Assembly: GCA_017614275.1 (NCBI GenBank) | Contig: JAGACE010000157.1 | Coordinates: 1 to 5,752 of the forward strand | DNA length: 5,752 bases | DNA from: Clostridia bacterium | GTDB lineage: Bacteria; Bacillota; Clostridia; Oscillospirales; Acutalibacteraceae | Direction: 5' to 3' | Shown: in pieces, positions 5,462-5,752 of the stretch | How positions within the stretch are numbered: position 1 is the stretch's first letter | Layout: each line of letters opens with the position of its first letter | Translations under genes and position numbers: made by a program | The notes under the pieces: model-generated | What the model saw: the letters and a program-made list of their open reading frames with translations, nothing else | Databases searched by the model: none | Told to the model about the DNA's origin: nothing

Positions 5462-5752
5462 TTATTTCTCGGTGATCATCGCGTGCCATTCCTGCAGCGA
5501 ACGGACGTCGCCCTTGCCGTCTTCTTCGACATAGGCGATGCCTTCCGCGGCGGCGCGGGCGGCGGCGATGGTCGTGATGTACGGGATGCGGTTCTTGATG
5601 GCCGCTTTCCGCAGGTAGGAGTCGTCGTGCGCGGACTCTTTCCCGGCAGGCGAGTTGACGATGAGGTCGATGTCCCCGTTGGTAATGAGATCCATGATGT
5701 TCGGGCGGCCTTCATACAGCTTCAATACCTTCTCGGCTTCGATGCCGGCGGC
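5462..5752 (-). CDS. carB: carbamoyl-phosphate synthase large subunit, C-terminal MGS domain, 5' end outside window
   Basis: The frame is open to the right edge and encodes the last 96 residues, starting AAGIEAEKVLKLYEGRPNI. VLKLYEGRPNIMDLI, GDIDLIVNSPAGK, DDSYLRKAAI and IPYITTIAAARAA are the hallmark strands of the MGS-like allosteric domain that ends CarB. CarB, with the glutaminase subunit CarA, makes carbamoyl phosphate from glutamine, bicarbonate and two ATP, feeding pyrimidine and arginine synthesis. The MGS domain binds effectors such as UMP or, in some bacteria, ornithine. Full-length CarB has about 1,060-1,080 residues, so more than 90% lies off the right edge. The protein ends LQEWHAMITEK with TAA at 5464-5462, followed by a strong terminator, so it appears to be the last gene of its operon. 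A TTG at 5725 is an internal Leu codon, not a start. MGS domains also occur in PurH and methylglyoxal synthase, but the EGRPNIxDLI pattern and the C-terminal position fit CarB best. Confidence 0.93.
   Translation of the reverse strand, partial: AAGIEAEKVLKLYEGRPNIMDLITNGDIDLIVNSPAGKESAHDDSYLRKAAIKNRIPYITTIAAARAAAEGIAYVEEDGKGDVRSLQEWHAMITEK

Noticed and set aside
5462..5725. stand-alone 87-residue MGS-domain protein starting at TTG 5725
   Set aside because: The frame continues upstream to the window edge with CarB-like sequence (AAGIEAEKV), so this is the tail of carB and not a separate methylglyoxal synthase.

Overview
The window reads as chromosomal DNA from a GC-rich Bacillota (Firmicutes), probably a gut-type clostridial lineage. 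The basis is coding sequence with mostly G/C third positions, AT-rich intergenic gaps, strong AGGAGG-type ribosome binding sites 7-8 nt before the starts, and a FeoB-associated Cys-rich membrane protein together with a clostridial-looking GT-C membrane glycosyltransferase. The lineage is an inference; no marker gene fixes it.

Layout. Positions 1-2194 (minus strand) hold two genes read right to left: a 557-residue polytopic GT-C/GT39-like glycosyltransferase, then, 27 nt downstream, a GT2 polyprenyl-phosphate sugar synthase that runs off the left edge. Positions 2195-2270 hold a hairpin terminator and a candidate promoter. Positions 2271-3545 (minus) encode a CobW/COG0523 metallochaperone GTPase with a 43-residue His-rich tract. 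Positions 3546-3654 hold its candidate promoter, a perfect 14-bp palindrome over the -35 region, and a strong bidirectional terminator. Positions 3655-3882 (minus) encode a small FeoB-associated Cys-rich membrane protein. Positions 3883-4027 are a divergent promoter region. Positions 4028-5404 (plus) encode an unusual MATE-family transporter. A convergent terminator follows, and positions 5462-5752 (minus) hold the C-terminal MGS domain of carbamoyl-phosphate synthase large subunit (carB).

How the genes may work together. The GT2/GT-C pair is the classic two-step lipid-linked sugar arrangement: the cytosolic-side enzyme charges a polyprenyl phosphate with a sugar, and the membrane enzyme transfers that sugar on the outer face. 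The FeoB-associated protein and the His-rich CobW protein both suggest transition-metal handling, but a terminator separates them and each seems to have its own promoter. The MATE gene is a separate divergent unit, and carB is a housekeeping gene from an adjacent operon.

I see no mobile element, CRISPR array, rRNA or tRNA. I do not see a clear new system. The points most worth a second look are the MATE homologue without the usual membrane-embedded acidic residue, the palindrome at the cobW-type promoter, and the orphan FeoB-associated/CobW pairing.
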